A stretch of DNA of 21,684 bases from positions 1-21,684 of the forward strand of contig JAEXBT010000194.1 in NCBI GenBank assembly GCA_023393895.1, written 5' to 3'. Position numbers and translations under genes: made by a program. Below, piece by piece: positions 1-8,637 of the stretch (positions are counted from its first letter, which is position 1; every line of letters begins with the position of its first letter). Below the pieces are notes generated by a model that made no database searches, was not told where the DNA came from, and saw only the letters and a program-made list of their open reading frames with translations. Source of the stretch: Pseudomonadota bacterium (lineage in GTDB: Bacteria; Pseudomonadota; Gammaproteobacteria; Xanthomonadales; Xanthomonadaceae).

Positions 1-128
1 GCGGTTTCCATCGAGACCAGGTTGTCATCAAGCTTGATGACATCGCCTTCATTGACGTACCACTCGACGATGGTGGCGTCCGGCAGGCCTTCGCCGAGAT
101 CGGGGAGGTTGAAGGTCTTCTTCGTCAT
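1..128 (-). CDS. 2-oxo acid dehydrogenase E2 component, lipoyl domain (5' part only)
   Basis: Only the N-terminal 42 or so residues are inside the window; the gene runs off the left edge. The peptide starts MTKKTFNLPDLGEGLPDA and continues to a VSMETA run, which is the usual start of a biotinyl/lipoyl domain. The lysine that carries the lipoyl group (METAK) would be the next residue or so beyond the edge. The enzyme would be the dihydrolipoamide acyltransferase core that accepts the acyl group made by the E1 alpha and E1 beta subunits encoded just upstream on the same strand, with 9 bases between this start and the E1 beta stop. Whether the substrate is pyruvate or branched-chain 2-oxo acids cannot be told from this fragment. 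It is cut by the window, not broken. Confidence 0.9.
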   Translation of the reverse strand, partial: MTKKTFNLPDLGEGLPDATIVEWYVNEGDVIKLDDNLVSMET

Positions 129-137
129 GTCCTGTCC

Positions 138-1157
138 TTACTTGTGCGCGCAAGCGCGTTTGGCCGCGGCAACGATCTTGTCGACGCTCGGCAGGTACTT
201 CATTTCCAGGCGGAACAGCGGGATGTGGGTGTCGTAGCCGGTGACGCGCTCGACCGGCGCCAGCAGGTCGAACAGGCATTCCTCGGCGACGCGCGCGGCG
301 ACTTCGGCGCCGAAGCCTGCGGTCTTCGCGGCCTCGTGCACGATCACGCAGCGTCCGGTCTTCGCCACCGATTCGGCGATGGTCGGGAAGTCGAGTGGCT
401 TGAGCGTGGCGACATCGATCACTTCGGCGCTGATGCCTTCCTTAGCAAGCACTTCGGCGGCTTCGAGCGTTTCCTTCACCTGCGCGCCCCACGTCACCAA
501 GGTGATGTCGCTGCCGTCGCGCAGCACGTAGCAGACGTCCAGCGGCAGCGCCTCGCCGTCATCGGGCACCAGTTCCTTGTACTGGCGATAGATGCGCTTG
601 GGCTCCATGTAGATGACCGGATCCGGGTCGCGGATCGCGGCGAGCAGCAGGCCGTAGGCACGCTGCGGGCTTGACGGCATCACCACGCGCAGGCCGGGCA
701 CGTTGGTGAAGATGGATTCGTTGGCCTCGCTGTGGTGTTCCGGCGCACGGATGCCGCCGCCCCACGGCACGCGCAGCACCATCGGGCAGGTCAGGCGACC
801 GCGGGTGCGGTAGCGCATGCGCGCGGCGTGACAGACGATGAAATCGACCATCGGGTACATGAAGCCGTCGAACTGCGGCTCGGCCACCGGCTTCATGCCC
901 TGGCTCGCCATGCCGACGGTGAGGCCGGCGATGGTGGTTTCATCCAGTGGAGTGTCGAGCACGCGCATGTCACCGAACTGCTGCTGCAGGCCGGCGGTGG
1001 CGCGGAACACGCCGCCGTTGACGCCGACATCCTCGCCGAGCACCACGACGGCGTCGTCATGCTTCATTTCCCAGGCCAATGCCTGGGTGATCGCCTCGAT
1101 CAGGGTGATCGGCGCGGCGTCGGTCGATGCTACTTCCTTCTGATTCCGGGTACTCAT
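138..1157 (-). CDS. pdhB: 2-oxo acid dehydrogenase E1 component, beta subunit
   Basis: A 339-residue protein of normal length for E1 beta (transketolase-like pyrimidine-binding domain followed by a transketolase C-terminal domain). Visible family features are the early ITQALAWEM and VVLGEDVG segments, the PEHHSEANESIFTNVPGL segment in the middle and the YLPSVDKI tail. With E1 alpha it forms the thiamine-diphosphate heterotetramer that decarboxylates a 2-oxo acid and transfers the acyl group to lipoyl-E2. Its ATG overlaps the TGA of E1 alpha in an ATGA junction (1154-1157), so the two subunits are probably translationally coupled. The separate alpha and beta subunits and the E2 that follows suggest a branched-chain 2-oxo acid complex (bkd type), but xanthomonad relatives are often labelled pdhA/pdhB, so the substrate is inferred. 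Confidence 0.93.
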   Translation of the reverse strand: MSTRNQKEVASTDAAPITLIEAITQALAWEMKHDDAVVVLGEDVGVNGGVFRATAGLQQQFGDMRVLDTPLDETTIAGLTVGMASQGMKPVAEPQFDGFMYPMVDFIVCHAARMRYRTRGRLTCPMVLRVPWGGGIRAPEHHSEANESIFTNVPGLRVVMPSSPQRAYGLLLAAIRDPDPVIYMEPKRIYRQYKELVPDDGEALPLDVCYVLRDGSDITLVTWGAQVKETLEAAEVLAKEGISAEVIDVATLKPLDFPTIAESVAKTGRCVIVHEAAKTAGFGAEVAARVAEECLFDLLAPVERVTGYDTHIPLFRLEMKYLPSVDKIVAAAKRACAHK

Positions 1158-2227
1158 GCGCGCTTCTCCAGGGCGATCGCCGCCTCGCGTTGGGCCAGCA
1201 CGTCGGCTGGCATGTCGCCGTAGAGGTAATCGAACATCGCCTCGACCGGCTGCACCGGCGTCTCGAGGTAGGCGTTGATCTCGGCATCAACCTGCTCGCC
1301 GCATTCCTTCAACCAGGCTTCTTCCTGCGCTTCGCTCCACAGCTTGAGATCGGTCAGGTACTTGCGCAGGCGGATGAAAGGCTCACGCGTCCAGGCGTCC
1401 TTGACCTCGTCCTCGCCGCGATAGCGCCGCGCATCGTCGGCGGTGGTGTGGTCGTGCAGGCGATAGGTCATGAACTCGATGACGCTGCCGCCCTCACCCT
1501 TGCGCGCACGTTCACTGGCGCGGCGCATCGCCTCGAGCACCGCGATGATGTCGTTGCCGTCCACCTGCAGGCAGTCGAGGCCGCCGGCCAGGCCCTTCTG
1601 CGCGAGTGTCTGCGCACCTGTCTGCGCCTTGCGTGGCACGCTGATCGCCCAGCCGTTGTTGATCACGCACAGCACCAGCGGCAACGTGTAGGCACCCGCG
1701 GAGTTCACCGCGGCGTAGAAATCGGTCTTCGAGGAGCCACCATCGCCGCAACATGCGACCGCGATCCGGTCTTGGCCGCGCAGCTTGAACGACAGCGCCG
1801 CGCCTGCCGCCATCAGCATCTGTGTGGAGATCGGCACGCACCACGGGTAGTCGTCGCGCGGACCTTCGAAATCGTTGCCGCGTTCGTCGCCACCCCAGTA
1901 CATCAGCACGTCACGCGGCTTGACCCCGCGCATGAACTGCGCGCCGTATTCACGGTAGCTGGGCGCGAAGACATCGTCGGGGGTCATCGAGGCGCCAATG
2001 CCCACGTGCGTGGCCTCGTGCCCCAGTGACGCCGCATAGGTGCCCAGCTTGCCGGTGCGCTGCAGCGCGATCGCCTTGGTATCGAAGGTGCGCACGAACA
2101 GCATGCGCTTGAACAGCGGGACCAGCCGGGTCGGGTCCTGCACGGCCGGCGGCAGGTCGCCGGAGAGTGTCCCGTCGGGCTTGAGGTATTGCAGGTATTC
2201 GATCTCGAACTGGGCAGCCACGGTCAT
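1154..2227 (-). CDS. pdhA: 2-oxo acid dehydrogenase E1 component, alpha subunit
   Basis: A 357-residue thiamine-diphosphate enzyme subunit. The cofactor motif is present in full: GDG at residues 161-163, then 26 residues, then NN at 190-191, where Mg2+ and the diphosphate bind. The [12 protein letters not shown] segment near residue 67 and the phosphorylation-loop-like [16 protein letters not shown] region are typical of E1 alpha. I chose the ATG at 2227 ([13 protein letters not shown]). The frame stays open much further upstream, but that extension runs antisense through tryptophan dioxygenase and has no family resemblance. The gene is first in an operon with E1 beta and E2. Its 141-base upstream gap is shared divergently with tryptophan dioxygenase; a TATCAT sequence on the minus strand at 2258-2263 could be its -10 box, with no clear -35. 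Confidence 0.93.
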   Translation of the reverse strand: MTVAAQFEIEYLQYLKPDGTLSGDLPPAVQDPTRLVPLFKRMLFVRTFDTKAIALQRTGKLGTYAASLGHEATHVGIGASMTPDDVFAPSYREYGAQFMRGVKPRDVLMYWGGDERGNDFEGPRDDYPWCVPISTQMLMAAGAALSFKLRGQDRIAVACCGDGGSSKTDFYAAVNSAGAYTLPLVLCVINNGWAISVPRKAQTGAQTLAQKGLAGGLDCLQVDGNDIIAVLEAMRRASERARKGEGGSVIEFMTYRLHDHTTADDARRYRGEDEVKDAWTREPFIRLRKYLTDLKLWSEAQEEAWLKECGEQVDAEINAYLETPVQPVEAMFDYLYGDMPADVLAQREAAIALEKRA

Positions 2228-2368
2228 GTGGAGGCATCCATTGCGTGGAAACCCGACATGATAGCCAGTGCCGGCGCAGCCTTCGTTGCGCGCTGCCGCA
2301 TCGTCGCCCGATCGCCGCTTGATCATGGTCAGGCGCGCAGGTGTCGGCCACGTGCGAGAATCCGCGCC

Positions 2369-3256
2369 ATGAGCATCCAGAACAACGAGCGCGCGCTCGA
2401 ATCGGGCATCCATACCGACCTGGATGGCCGCATGACCTACGGCGGCTATCTGCAACTGGACCGCCTGCTGTCCGCGCAGCACCCGTTGTCGCAACCGCCC
2501 CACCACGACGAGATGCTGTTCATCATCCAGCACCAGACCAGCGAGCTGTGGCTGAAGCTGTTGATACACGAACTGACGGCGGCCGTGGAGCATCTTCGCA
2601 ATGACCGGGTCTGGCAGTTCGGCAAGGTGACTTCGCGCTGCAAGCGCGTGCTCGACCAGCTGACCGGGCAGTGGTCGGTGCTGGAAACGCTGACGCCTTC
2701 CGAGTACATGGAGTTCCGCGAGGTGCTTGGCCCCTCGAGCGGTTTCCAGTCGCTGCAGTACCGCACGGTCGAGTTCCTGCTCGGCAACAAGAATGCCGGC
2801 ATGGTGAAGGTGTTCCGTCACGACGAGGCGGCCTTCGCCGCACTGAGCCGCGTGCTCCAGGCGCCTAGCCTGTACGACGAGTTCCTGCGCTACCTCGCGC
2901 GTTGGGGGCATGCGGTGCCCGCGCAGCACATCGAGCGTGATTGGTCGAAGCCGCATGTGCTTGATCGCGAGCTGGTGGCGGTGTTCGAGCGCATCTACGA
3001 GGACACCGGCACATGGTGGCGCGAGTACGCGCTGTGCGAGGACCTCGTGGACCTGGAAACCCAGTTCCAGCTGTGGCGCTTCCGCCACATGCGGACGGTG
3101 ATGCGCATCATCGGCTTCAAGCGCGGTACCGGCGGTTCCTCCGGCGTGGATTTCCTCAAGCGCGCACTCGACCTCACCTTCTTTCCGGAACTGTTCGAGG
3201 TTCGCACCACCTTGGGCCCCGAACGCGGATACGGCGAGGACAGCCACGCACCGTGA
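2369..3256 (+). CDS. kynA: tryptophan 2,3-dioxygenase
   Basis: A 295-residue cytosolic haem enzyme that opens the indole ring of L-tryptophan to give N-formylkynurenine, the first step of the kynurenine route. Residues known from the Xanthomonas campestris enzyme fall at the same numbers: Phe51, His55, Tyr113, Arg117, Ser124, Gly125, the haem-ligand His240 and Thr254. That argues for an active enzyme, for the ATG at 2369, and for a close xanthomonad origin. The upstream in-frame extension looks unrelated and is not coding. No strong Shine-Dalgarno sequence is visible. Its TGA overlaps the GTG of the next gene (GTGA at 3253-3256). Later kynurenine-pathway genes are not in the window. Confidence 0.97.
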   Translation: MSIQNNERALESGIHTDLDGRMTYGGYLQLDRLLSAQHPLSQPPHHDEMLFIIQHQTSELWLKLLIHELTAAVEHLRNDRVWQFGKVTSRCKRVLDQLTGQWSVLETLTPSEYMEFREVLGPSSGFQSLQYRTVEFLLGNKNAGMVKVFRHDEAAFAALSRVLQAPSLYDEFLRYLARWGHAVPAQHIERDWSKPHVLDRELVAVFERIYEDTGTWWREYALCEDLVDLETQFQLWRFRHMRTVMRIIGFKRGTGGSSGVDFLKRALDLTFFPELFEVRTTLGPERGYGEDSHAP

Positions 3257-3897
3257 ACCTCACGCTTCCCTCGGAAGTGCGCTGGGCGGGCCTGCTGCTG
3301 GCCGTGGCCGTGCTGGCCTGGGCGGTGCGGCGACTGCCTTGGGACAGGGTGCACGGTGATGCGGAAGCCCAGCGCATCTTCGGCATCTTCATTGCGGTGG
3401 TGATTTGCCTGCGAGTCCTCAACACCCAGTCGGTGATGGGCGTGAGCCTGCATTTCCTGGGCGCCAGCATCGCGGCCTTGATGTTCGGCGCGCGTTTCGC
3501 GCTGCTTGCGCTGGCAGTGGTGAGCGCCGCCTGGGCGGTACTCGGCCGGGTCTGGCTCGGCTGGGGCTGGGACTTCCTTGTCCATGACGCGCTGCCGGTG
3601 GCTGTGACGGTGGCTTTCGGCGCGCTGCTCAACCGCAAGCTGCCGGCGCACATCTTCGTCTACATCATCGGCAATGCATTCTTCGCGGCTTTCCTGGCGA
3701 TGCTGGCCTCGGTGCTGGCGAAGGCGGCGATGACCCAATGGCTCGGTGGCGAGGCGCTGCCCTATCTGGTGGCCGCGATTCCGATGTCCTTCGGCGAGGC
3801 GTTCTTCACCGGTGGCACCATGGCGTTGATCGTTGCCTACCGTCCGCAGTGGTGCGCGACATTCGACGACGCGCGTTATCTCGGCAAGGGCGACTGA
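3253..3897 (+). CDS. CbiM-like energy-coupling-factor-type membrane protein (stand-alone)
   Basis: A 214-residue integral membrane protein with about six hydrophobic segments. The [17 protein letters not shown] stretch near residues 65-81 resembles the GxSxHxxG region of CbiM/NikM, the substrate-specificity components of cobalt/nickel ECF transporters. The start is GTG, overlapping the tryptophan dioxygenase stop, which is the only sensible start and implies coupling to that gene. In true CbiM/NikM the mature N-terminus begins Met-His and those residues bind the metal; here the second residue is Asn, so that part of the site is missing. No EcfT, EcfA or CbiN/Q/O partner lies nearby. It may carry a metal or another small molecule, or have drifted to a new role. 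Family membership is fairly clear; substrate is unknown. Confidence 0.75.
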   Translation: MNLTLPSEVRWAGLLLAVAVLAWAVRRLPWDRVHGDAEAQRIFGIFIAVVICLRVLNTQSVMGVSLHFLGASIAALMFGARFALLALAVVSAAWAVLGRVWLGWGWDFLVHDALPVAVTVAFGALLNRKLPAHIFVYIIGNAFFAAFLAMLASVLAKAAMTQWLGGEALPYLVAAIPMSFGEAFFTGGTMALIVAYRPQWCATFDDARYLGKGD

Positions 3898-3922
3898 AGA
3901 CATCGATGAATGCGCCCCGGGT

Positions 3923-3951
3923 TTGACGCGGAGGGGGTGCGTCGGTAATCC
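3923..3951 (+). promoter_or_regulatory. candidate sigma-70 promoter of the peptide transporter gene
   Basis: TTGACG at 3923-3928 and TAATCC at 3946-3951 are separated by 17 bases, a close fit to the sigma-70 consensus, about 55 bases before the transporter start. The intergenic stretch also has a 6-bp perfect inverted repeat (GTCGCC at 3958-3963 and GGCGAC at 3970-3975) just after the -10 box, which would lie in the early transcript and could be a regulator site or a leader hairpin. Pattern match only. Confidence 0.45.
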
Positions 3952-4006
3952 TCGCCTGTCGCCCGCGGTGGCGACGCCACTTCTGCATGGAACACGGGGA
4001 TACCGA

Positions 4007-5551
4007 ATGAATACAACCGCGACCGATCGCGTCGAGCCCAGCGGCCCGGGCATGGAGCAGCCGCCGAGCGGCACGCAGCCACCTTCATATCCGCAGATGA
4101 TGGGCCATCCGCGTCCGTTGTGGATGCTGTTCATGACGGAATTCTGGGAGCGGTTTGCGTTCTACGGCATGCGCTGGGCGCTGACGCTGTACATCGTGGC
4201 GCAATTCTTCGGTGGTGACGCCAGCGGCGAGAAGCCGGCGAGCGAACTCTACGGTGCCTACCTCGCACTGGTGTACGCGGCGGCGATCTTCGGCGGCTAC
4301 GTGGCCGACAAGCTGATCGGCTACCAGCGCGCGATCCTGCTTGGCGCGGTGATCATGGCGGCAGGCCTGTTCATGGTCGCGCTGCCGCAGCTGGACATGC
4401 TCAAGCTGGGGCTTGCCACGATCATCGTCGGCAACGGCCTGTTCAAGCCGATCATCTCGACCCTGGTCGGCAAGGTCTATGCGCAGGGTGACGAACGCCG
4501 CGATTCGGGCTTCACCATCTTCTACATGGGCATCAACCTGGGGGCGATGATCGCGCCGATCCTGACCGGCTGGCTGGCCGAGCGCATGTTCGGCGGCTCG
4601 CCCGACATGCCGGCCTACAAGATCGTGTTCATCGTCTCGGCGATCGGCATGGTGATCAGCCTGATCTGGTTCTGGTTCGGCCGCCACCAGCTGCGCGGCG
4701 TGGGCCTGCCGCCGGTGGGCAGTGAGGGCATGGGCCGCGTGGCGATGGTCGCGGTCGGTGCGCTGCTCGCCATCCCGGTCTTCTACTTCCTGCTCACCAT
4801 CGATGCGGGCGTGCTGCAGTGGATCCTGATGGCGCTGTTCATCGTGCCGGCGGTGATGCTGCTGATCGAGGGTGTGCGCGAGGGCAGCGTGGCGCGCGAC
4901 ATGGTGATCGCGATGCTGATCATCTTCGCGTTCAACGTGCTGTTCTGGATGTTCTTCGAACAGGCGGGCGCCAGTTTCAACTTCCTGGCGCAGAACATCG
5001 TGGACCGCGAGTTCACCAACTGGAACTGGACATTCCCGGTGGGTTGGTTCCAGTCGGTCAACTCGGTGGCGATCATCACCCTGGCGCCGGTACTGGCTTG
5101 GCTCTGGGTGCGGATGGGACGGAACAATCCTTCCATCCCCCGCAAGTTCGGCCTTGGCCTGATCTTCAACGGCCTTGCCTTCCTGCTGCTGGTTTACGCG
5201 CTCTCGAGCCTGGTCAACGATGCCGGCAAGATCCCGTTCTGGACGCTGTTCATTGTCTATGTCATCCAGTCAGTGGGAGAGCTGTGCCTGTCGCCGATCG
5301 GCCTGTCCATGACCACCAAGCTGGCGCCGGCGCGGGTCACCGGGCTGGCGATGGGCTGCTGGTTCCTGTCGATCGCCATCGGCAACAACTTGGCGGGCAT
5401 CTTTGCCGGCAAGGTCAGCGGCGAAGGCGGCATGACCGTGGCCTCAGCACAGTCCGGCTACAACTTCGGCTTCATGGCCCTGGTGGGTGCCGGCGTGGTG
5501 CTGTTCCTGATCGCCCCGCTCATCCAGCGGTTGATGCACGGCGTGAAGTAG
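4007..5551 (+). CDS. POT/PTR2-family proton-coupled peptide transporter
   Basis: A 514-residue inner-membrane major-facilitator protein with 12 or more hydrophobic segments that imports di- and tripeptides with protons. The family signature ExxERFxxYG is present as E45-F-W-E48-R49-F with Y53 and G54, in the first membrane helix, where it couples proton and peptide binding. A second PTR2 signature, FTIFYMGINLGAMIAPI, follows near residue 169. The first 38 or so residues are a Pro/Ser-rich cytosolic tail, longer than usual. The ATG at 4007 has GGGGA at 3996-4000 as ribosome binding site; the frame is open upstream but lacks a better start. It follows tryptophan dioxygenase and the CbiM-like gene after 109 bases and has its own candidate promoter. 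The location beside amino-acid catabolic genes fits peptide use as carbon and nitrogen source. Confidence 0.93.
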   Translation: MNTTATDRVEPSGPGMEQPPSGTQPPSYPQMMGHPRPLWMLFMTEFWERFAFYGMRWALTLYIVAQFFGGDASGEKPASELYGAYLALVYAAAIFGGYVADKLIGYQRAILLGAVIMAAGLFMVALPQLDMLKLGLATIIVGNGLFKPIISTLVGKVYAQGDERRDSGFTIFYMGINLGAMIAPILTGWLAERMFGGSPDMPAYKIVFIVSAIGMVISLIWFWFGRHQLRGVGLPPVGSEGMGRVAMVAVGALLAIPVFYFLLTIDAGVLQWILMALFIVPAVMLLIEGVREGSVARDMVIAMLIIFAFNVLFWMFFEQAGASFNFLAQNIVDREFTNWNWTFPVGWFQSVNSVAIITLAPVLAWLWVRMGRNNPSIPRKFGLGLIFNGLAFLLLVYALSSLVNDAGKIPFWTLFIVYVIQSVGELCLSPIGLSMTTKLAPARVTGLAMGCWFLSIAIGNNLAGIFAGKVSGEGGMTVASAQSGYNFGFMALVGAGVVLFLIAPLIQRLMHGVK

Positions 5552-5569
5552 CCCACGCGGCACACTCGT

Positions 5570-5601
5570 ACGACGGCCACTTCGGTGGCCGTCGTCGTTT
5601 T
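5570..5601 (+). terminator. strong intrinsic terminator after the peptide transporter gene
   Basis: A perfect 11-bp stem (ACGACGGCCAC at 5570-5580 with GTGGCCGTCGT at 5585-5595) closes on an extra-stable TTCG tetraloop, followed by TTTT at 5598-5601. It lies 18 bases after the transporter stop and 7 bases before the end of the convergent marR gene, so it may also stop marR transcription, although the minus strand lacks a good T-run. Confidence 0.85.
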
Positions 5602-5607
5602 CGGCGA

Positions 5608-6075
5608 TCAGCCGAGGTCTTCCACCGCTTCGTCGAGCCTCGCGAGCAGCGCATGCAGCTGCGCCCGCTCGCGCGGGTCCAGCTTCGCCAAGAGCGTGCG
5701 CTCGATGTGCAGCGCCAGCGGGGCGATCTGCGCGTGCATGCGCTTGCCCGCGCGGCTCAATGCCAGCACCGAGCGGCGCCGGTCCTCGTCATGCAGTTCG
5801 CGCTCCAGCAGCCGTTTCTCCAGCAGTGATGACACCGCACGGCTCACTGCCACCTTGTCCATCGCCGTGCGTTCGGCCACCTCGTTCGCCGAGATGCCGG
5901 GGAACTGGCCCAGCACCGCGATCACCCGCCACTCGGTGATGCCGATGCCGAAGCGCTCGGCGTACACGTCGGCGATCGCATCGCTGAGGCGGTTGCTCAG
6001 CACCGACAGGCGATACGGCAGGAATCGTTCGAGTTCCAGCGTGATCGGGATGTCATGTGAAACCGTTGCCGCCAT
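5608..6075 (-). CDS. MarR-family transcriptional regulator, likely controlling hpd-hmgA
   Basis: A 155-residue winged-helix dimer of typical MarR length. The recognition region reads ISANEVAERTAMDKVAVSRA (about residues 61-80), followed by the wing with a DEDRRRSVLALS run, the characteristic MarR DxRR...L signature. The gene is divergent from hpd, and the 78-base gap contains a GTTTCA-TT-TGAAAC inverted repeat between the hpd -35 and -10 boxes. A second half-site, TGAAAC at 6058-6063, lies inside this gene's own start region. The arrangement suggests repression of the tyrosine/homogentisate genes and of itself, relieved by a pathway intermediate. The ligand is unknown; the target assignment is inference from layout and operator. 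Confidence 0.9.
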   Translation of the reverse strand: MAATVSHDIPITLELERFLPYRLSVLSNRLSDAIADVYAERFGIGITEWRVIAVLGQFPGISANEVAERTAMDKVAVSRAVSSLLEKRLLERELHDEDRRRSVLALSRAGKRMHAQIAPLALHIERTLLAKLDPRERAQLHALLARLDEAVEDLG

Positions 6076-6088
6076 ACCGCACCGCAGC

Positions 6089-6117
6089 TTGCAGATGGTT
6101 TCATTTGAAACTATAAA
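6089..6117 (+). promoter_or_regulatory. sigma-70 promoter of the hpd-hmgA operon
   Basis: TTGCAG at 6089-6094 and TATAAA at 6112-6117 are exactly 17 bases apart, 36 bases before the hpd start. AGGAG at 6144-6148 is a good ribosome binding site, 5 bases before the ATG. The spacer is filled by the operator described separately, an arrangement suited to repression by blocking RNA polymerase. Confidence 0.65.
6098..6111. promoter_or_regulatory. probable MarR operator between marR and hpd
   Basis: GTTTCA and TGAAAC form a perfect 6-bp inverted repeat with a TT centre; the outer bases AT (6095-6096) and AT (6113-6114) extend the symmetry after one mismatch. Size and position match a dimeric winged-helix binding site. 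A half-site with the same TGAAAC sequence occurs at 6058-6063. The link to this particular regulator is inference. Confidence 0.65.
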
Positions 6118-6153
6118 GGCGTCCCCCGCAACTGTTCACCGCCAGGAGCCGAC

Positions 6154-7254
6154 ATGTCCGTGCAGCGCGCCGTCACCGACCAGGACATCGGGATGACCCC
6201 GACCACCTTCGACAACCCGATGGGCATTGCCGGCTTCGAGTTCGTCGAGTTCGCCGCGCCGCAGGGCGAGGGTGCGCGCATGCGCGAGTACCTTGAAGGC
6301 ATGGGCTTCACCGCGATCGCAAAGCACAAGGACCGCGACATCACCCTGTTCCGCCAGGGCGGCATCAACTTCCTGTTAAACGAAACCGCGGATTCGTTCG
6401 CTTCCGATTTCTCGGGCAAGCACGGCCCCTCAGCCTGTGGTTTCGCCATCAACTTCAGCCAGCCCTCGGACGAGGTGCTGCGGCACGTGATCGCCCATGG
6501 CGGCGAGGCGATCGACTTCCGTGCCGAGAGCAAGGCGGTGGACGCGCCGGTCATCAAGGGCATCGGTGACTGCATGCTGTACCTGGTCGATGCCGGCAAG
6601 GGCGACCTGTACGCGGACTTCGTGCCGTTCGAGGGCGTGGATCCGCAGCCGAAGGGCTTCGGGCTGACCTTCATCGACCACCTGACGCACAACCTGTTCC
6701 TCGGCAACATGCAGAAGTGGTCGGATTACTACGAGAAGCTGTTCAACTTCCGCGAGATCCGCTACTTCGACATCAAGGGCGCCAAGACCGGCCTGCTGTC
6801 GAAGGCGATGACCGCGCCCGACGGCATCGTGCGCATCCCGCTGAACGAGTCCAGCGACCAGAAGAGCCAGATCAACGAATACCTGCGTGACTACAAGGGC
6901 GAGGGCATCCAGCACATCGCGCTGTTCACCAACAACATCTACGACACCGTCGAGGCGATGCACGCGAAGGGCGTGAAGTTCCTCGATACGCCCGACACCT
7001 ACTTCGACGTGATCGACCAGCGTGTGCCGGACCACGGCGAGGACGTCGAGCGCCTGCGCAGGAACTCGATCCTGATCGACGCCGATCCGGCGACGAAGAA
7101 GCAGAAGTTGCTGCAGATCTTCACCCAGAATGCGTTCGGGCCGATCTTCTTCGAGATCATCCAGCGCAAGGGCAACGAAGGTTTTGGCGAAGGCAATTTC
7201 CAGGCGCTGTTCGAGTCGATCGAACGCGACCAGATGAAGCGCGGCGTGCTCTGA
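6154..7254 (+). CDS. hpd: 4-hydroxyphenylpyruvate dioxygenase
   Basis: A 366-residue cytosolic non-haem Fe(II) enzyme that converts 4-hydroxyphenylpyruvate (from tyrosine) to homogentisate. The two vicinal-oxygen-chelate halves are both present. The iron ligands can be placed at His176 (FIDHLTHN), His254 ([10 protein letters not shown]) and Glu334 (FFEIIQRKG), with spacing close to that of the Pseudomonas enzyme. The C-terminal helix [18 protein letters not shown] that gates the active site is intact. AGGAG lies 5 bases before the ATG. The gene is first in a two-gene operon with hmgA, 13 bases downstream, and its promoter carries the probable MarR site. Besides growth on tyrosine, homogentisate overflow can give pyomelanin. 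Confidence 0.97.
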   Translation: MSVQRAVTDQDIGMTPTTFDNPMGIAGFEFVEFAAPQGEGARMREYLEGMGFTAIAKHKDRDITLFRQGGINFLLNETADSFASDFSGKHGPSACGFAINFSQPSDEVLRHVIAHGGEAIDFRAESKAVDAPVIKGIGDCMLYLVDAGKGDLYADFVPFEGVDPQPKGFGLTFIDHLTHNLFLGNMQKWSDYYEKLFNFREIRYFDIKGAKTGLLSKAMTAPDGIVRIPLNESSDQKSQINEYLRDYKGEGIQHIALFTNNIYDTVEAMHAKGVKFLDTPDTYFDVIDQRVPDHGEDVERLRRNSILIDADPATKKQKLLQIFTQNAFGPIFFEIIQRKGNEGFGEGNFQALFESIERDQMKRGVL

Positions 7255-7267
7255 CGGAGAAGCGGAG

Positions 7268-8614
7268 ATGGCGAACGAAGGCAACGTGATCCCGATGCCG
7301 CGCCATGATGGCCCGCGCATCAATCAGGCCGGTTACATGTCGGGCTTCGGCAACGAGTTCGCCACCGAGGCCATCGCCGGCACCCTTCCGGACGGGCGAA
7401 ATTCTCCACAGGTGGTGGCGCATGGCCTGTACGCGGAGCAGCTGACCGGCACGGCGTTCACCGCGCCGCGCCATCAGAACCGCCGCAGCTGGCTGTACCG
7501 GATCCGCCCCGCGGCAATGCATGGCGAGTTCGCGCTCTTCCATCACAACCATTTCCACAATGATTTCGGCGATGGCCCCGTCACTCCGGATCAGTTGCGC
7601 TGGAGTCCGCTGCCGATCCCGGAGACGCCGGTCGATTTCATCGACGGCCTGTTCACCATGGCCGGCAACGGTTCGCCCGCCGCGGGGACCGGCATCGGCG
7701 TGCACCTGTATGTGGCGAACAAGAGCATGGACGGCCGCTTCTTCTACGATGCCGACGGCGAGATGCTGATCGTGCCGCAGCAGGGTCGGCTGGTGATCGC
7801 CACCGAGCTCGGCGTGCTGGAAGTCGAACCGCAGGAAATCGCGGTGATCCCGCGTGGCGTGCGCTTCCGGGTCGAACTGCCCGATGGCGCGTCGCGCGGC
7901 TATGTCTGCGAGAACTTCGGCGCGTTCCTGCGCATCCCTGACTTGGGGCCGATCGGCAGCAACGGCTTGGCGAATCCGCGCGATTTCCTCACGCCCTGCG
8001 CCAGCTACGAGGATGTCGAAGGCGACTTCGAACTCATCGCCAAGTTCCAGGGGCACCTGTGGCGTGCCGACATCGGCCACTCGCCGCTGGACGTGGTGGG
8101 CTGGCATGGCAACCACGTGCCGTACAAGTACGACCTGCGCAAGTTCAACACCATCGGTTCGATCAGCTTTGACCATCCCGATCCATCGATCTTCTTGGTG
8201 CTGACCTCGCCCACCGATACCCCGGGCGTGGGGAACCTGGACTTCGTGATCTTCGGACCGCGCGTGCTGGCGATGCAGGACACCTTCCGACCGCCGTGGT
8301 TCCACCGCAACATCGCCAGTGAGTTCATGGGCCTGATCCACGGTGCCTACGACGCCAAGGCCGAAGGCTTCGCGCCCGGCGGTGGCTCGCTACACAATTG
8401 CATGGCGGGGCATGGTCCGGATGCGGCGACTTTCGAGAAGGCTTCGCGCAGCGATACCTCCAAGCCCGACTACATCGGGGACACGATGGCCTTCATGTTC
8501 GAGTCCCGCGGAGTGATCCGTCCCACGGTGCAGGCGGTGGACGCGCCGCATCGCCAGCTTGATTACACCGCTTGCTGGGCGGGTCTGAAGAAGCATTTCG
8601 ATCCGGGGCGCTGA
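7268..8614 (+). CDS. hmgA: homogentisate 1,2-dioxygenase
   Basis: A 448-residue Fe(II) enzyme that cleaves the homogentisate ring to maleylacetoacetate, the step after Hpd. The iron-binding triad matches the human enzyme in sequence and spacing: His346 and Glu352 in [12 protein letters not shown], and His382 in [11 protein letters not shown]. Length is normal. The N-terminal [13 protein letters not shown] signature supports the ATG at 7268, which has GGAG just upstream. It is cotranscribed with hpd. Maleylacetoacetate isomerase and fumarylacetoacetase do not follow; the next gene is convergent, so the last two steps must be encoded elsewhere. Confidence 0.97.
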   Translation: MANEGNVIPMPRHDGPRINQAGYMSGFGNEFATEAIAGTLPDGRNSPQVVAHGLYAEQLTGTAFTAPRHQNRRSWLYRIRPAAMHGEFALFHHNHFHNDFGDGPVTPDQLRWSPLPIPETPVDFIDGLFTMAGNGSPAAGTGIGVHLYVANKSMDGRFFYDADGEMLIVPQQGRLVIATELGVLEVEPQEIAVIPRGVRFRVELPDGASRGYVCENFGAFLRIPDLGPIGSNGLANPRDFLTPCASYEDVEGDFELIAKFQGHLWRADIGHSPLDVVGWHGNHVPYKYDLRKFNTIGSISFDHPDPSIFLVLTSPTDTPGVGNLDFVIFGPRVLAMQDTFRPPWFHRNIASEFMGLIHGAYDAKAEGFAPGGGSLHNCMAGHGPDAATFEKASRSDTSKPDYIGDTMAFMFESRGVIRPTVQAVDAPHRQLDYTACWAGLKKHFDPGR

Positions 8615-8620
8615 CGCCCC
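8605..8620. terminator. possible weak hairpin at the hmgA / TPR-gene convergence
   Basis: GGGGCG (8605-8610) and CGCCCC (8615-8620) form a perfect 6-bp stem whose four-base loop is CTGA, including the hmgA stop codon. There is no T-run on either strand, so an ordinary intrinsic terminator is doubtful. It sits in the 23-base gap region between two converging genes. Confidence 0.25.
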
Positions 8621-8637
8621 TGCTGGTGCGCTTGCAA

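Noticed and set aside
2228..3247. Long minus-strand extension of the E1 alpha frame by about 340 codons
   Set aside because: It runs fully antisense to tryptophan dioxygenase, has no family-like sequence, and E1 alpha has normal length from ATG 2227. Long open antisense frames are common in high-GC DNA.
2995..4134. Minus-strand open frame of about 379 codons opposite the dioxygenase end, the CbiM-like gene and the peptide transporter start
   Set aside because: Arg/His/Gln-rich low-complexity translation typical of an antisense shadow; the plus-strand genes have clear family motifs.
7157..8341. Minus-strand open frame of about 394 codons opposite hmgA (and a 297-codon one opposite hpd)
   Set aside because: Both are antisense to genes with complete catalytic residues and lack recognisable domains or ribosome binding sites.
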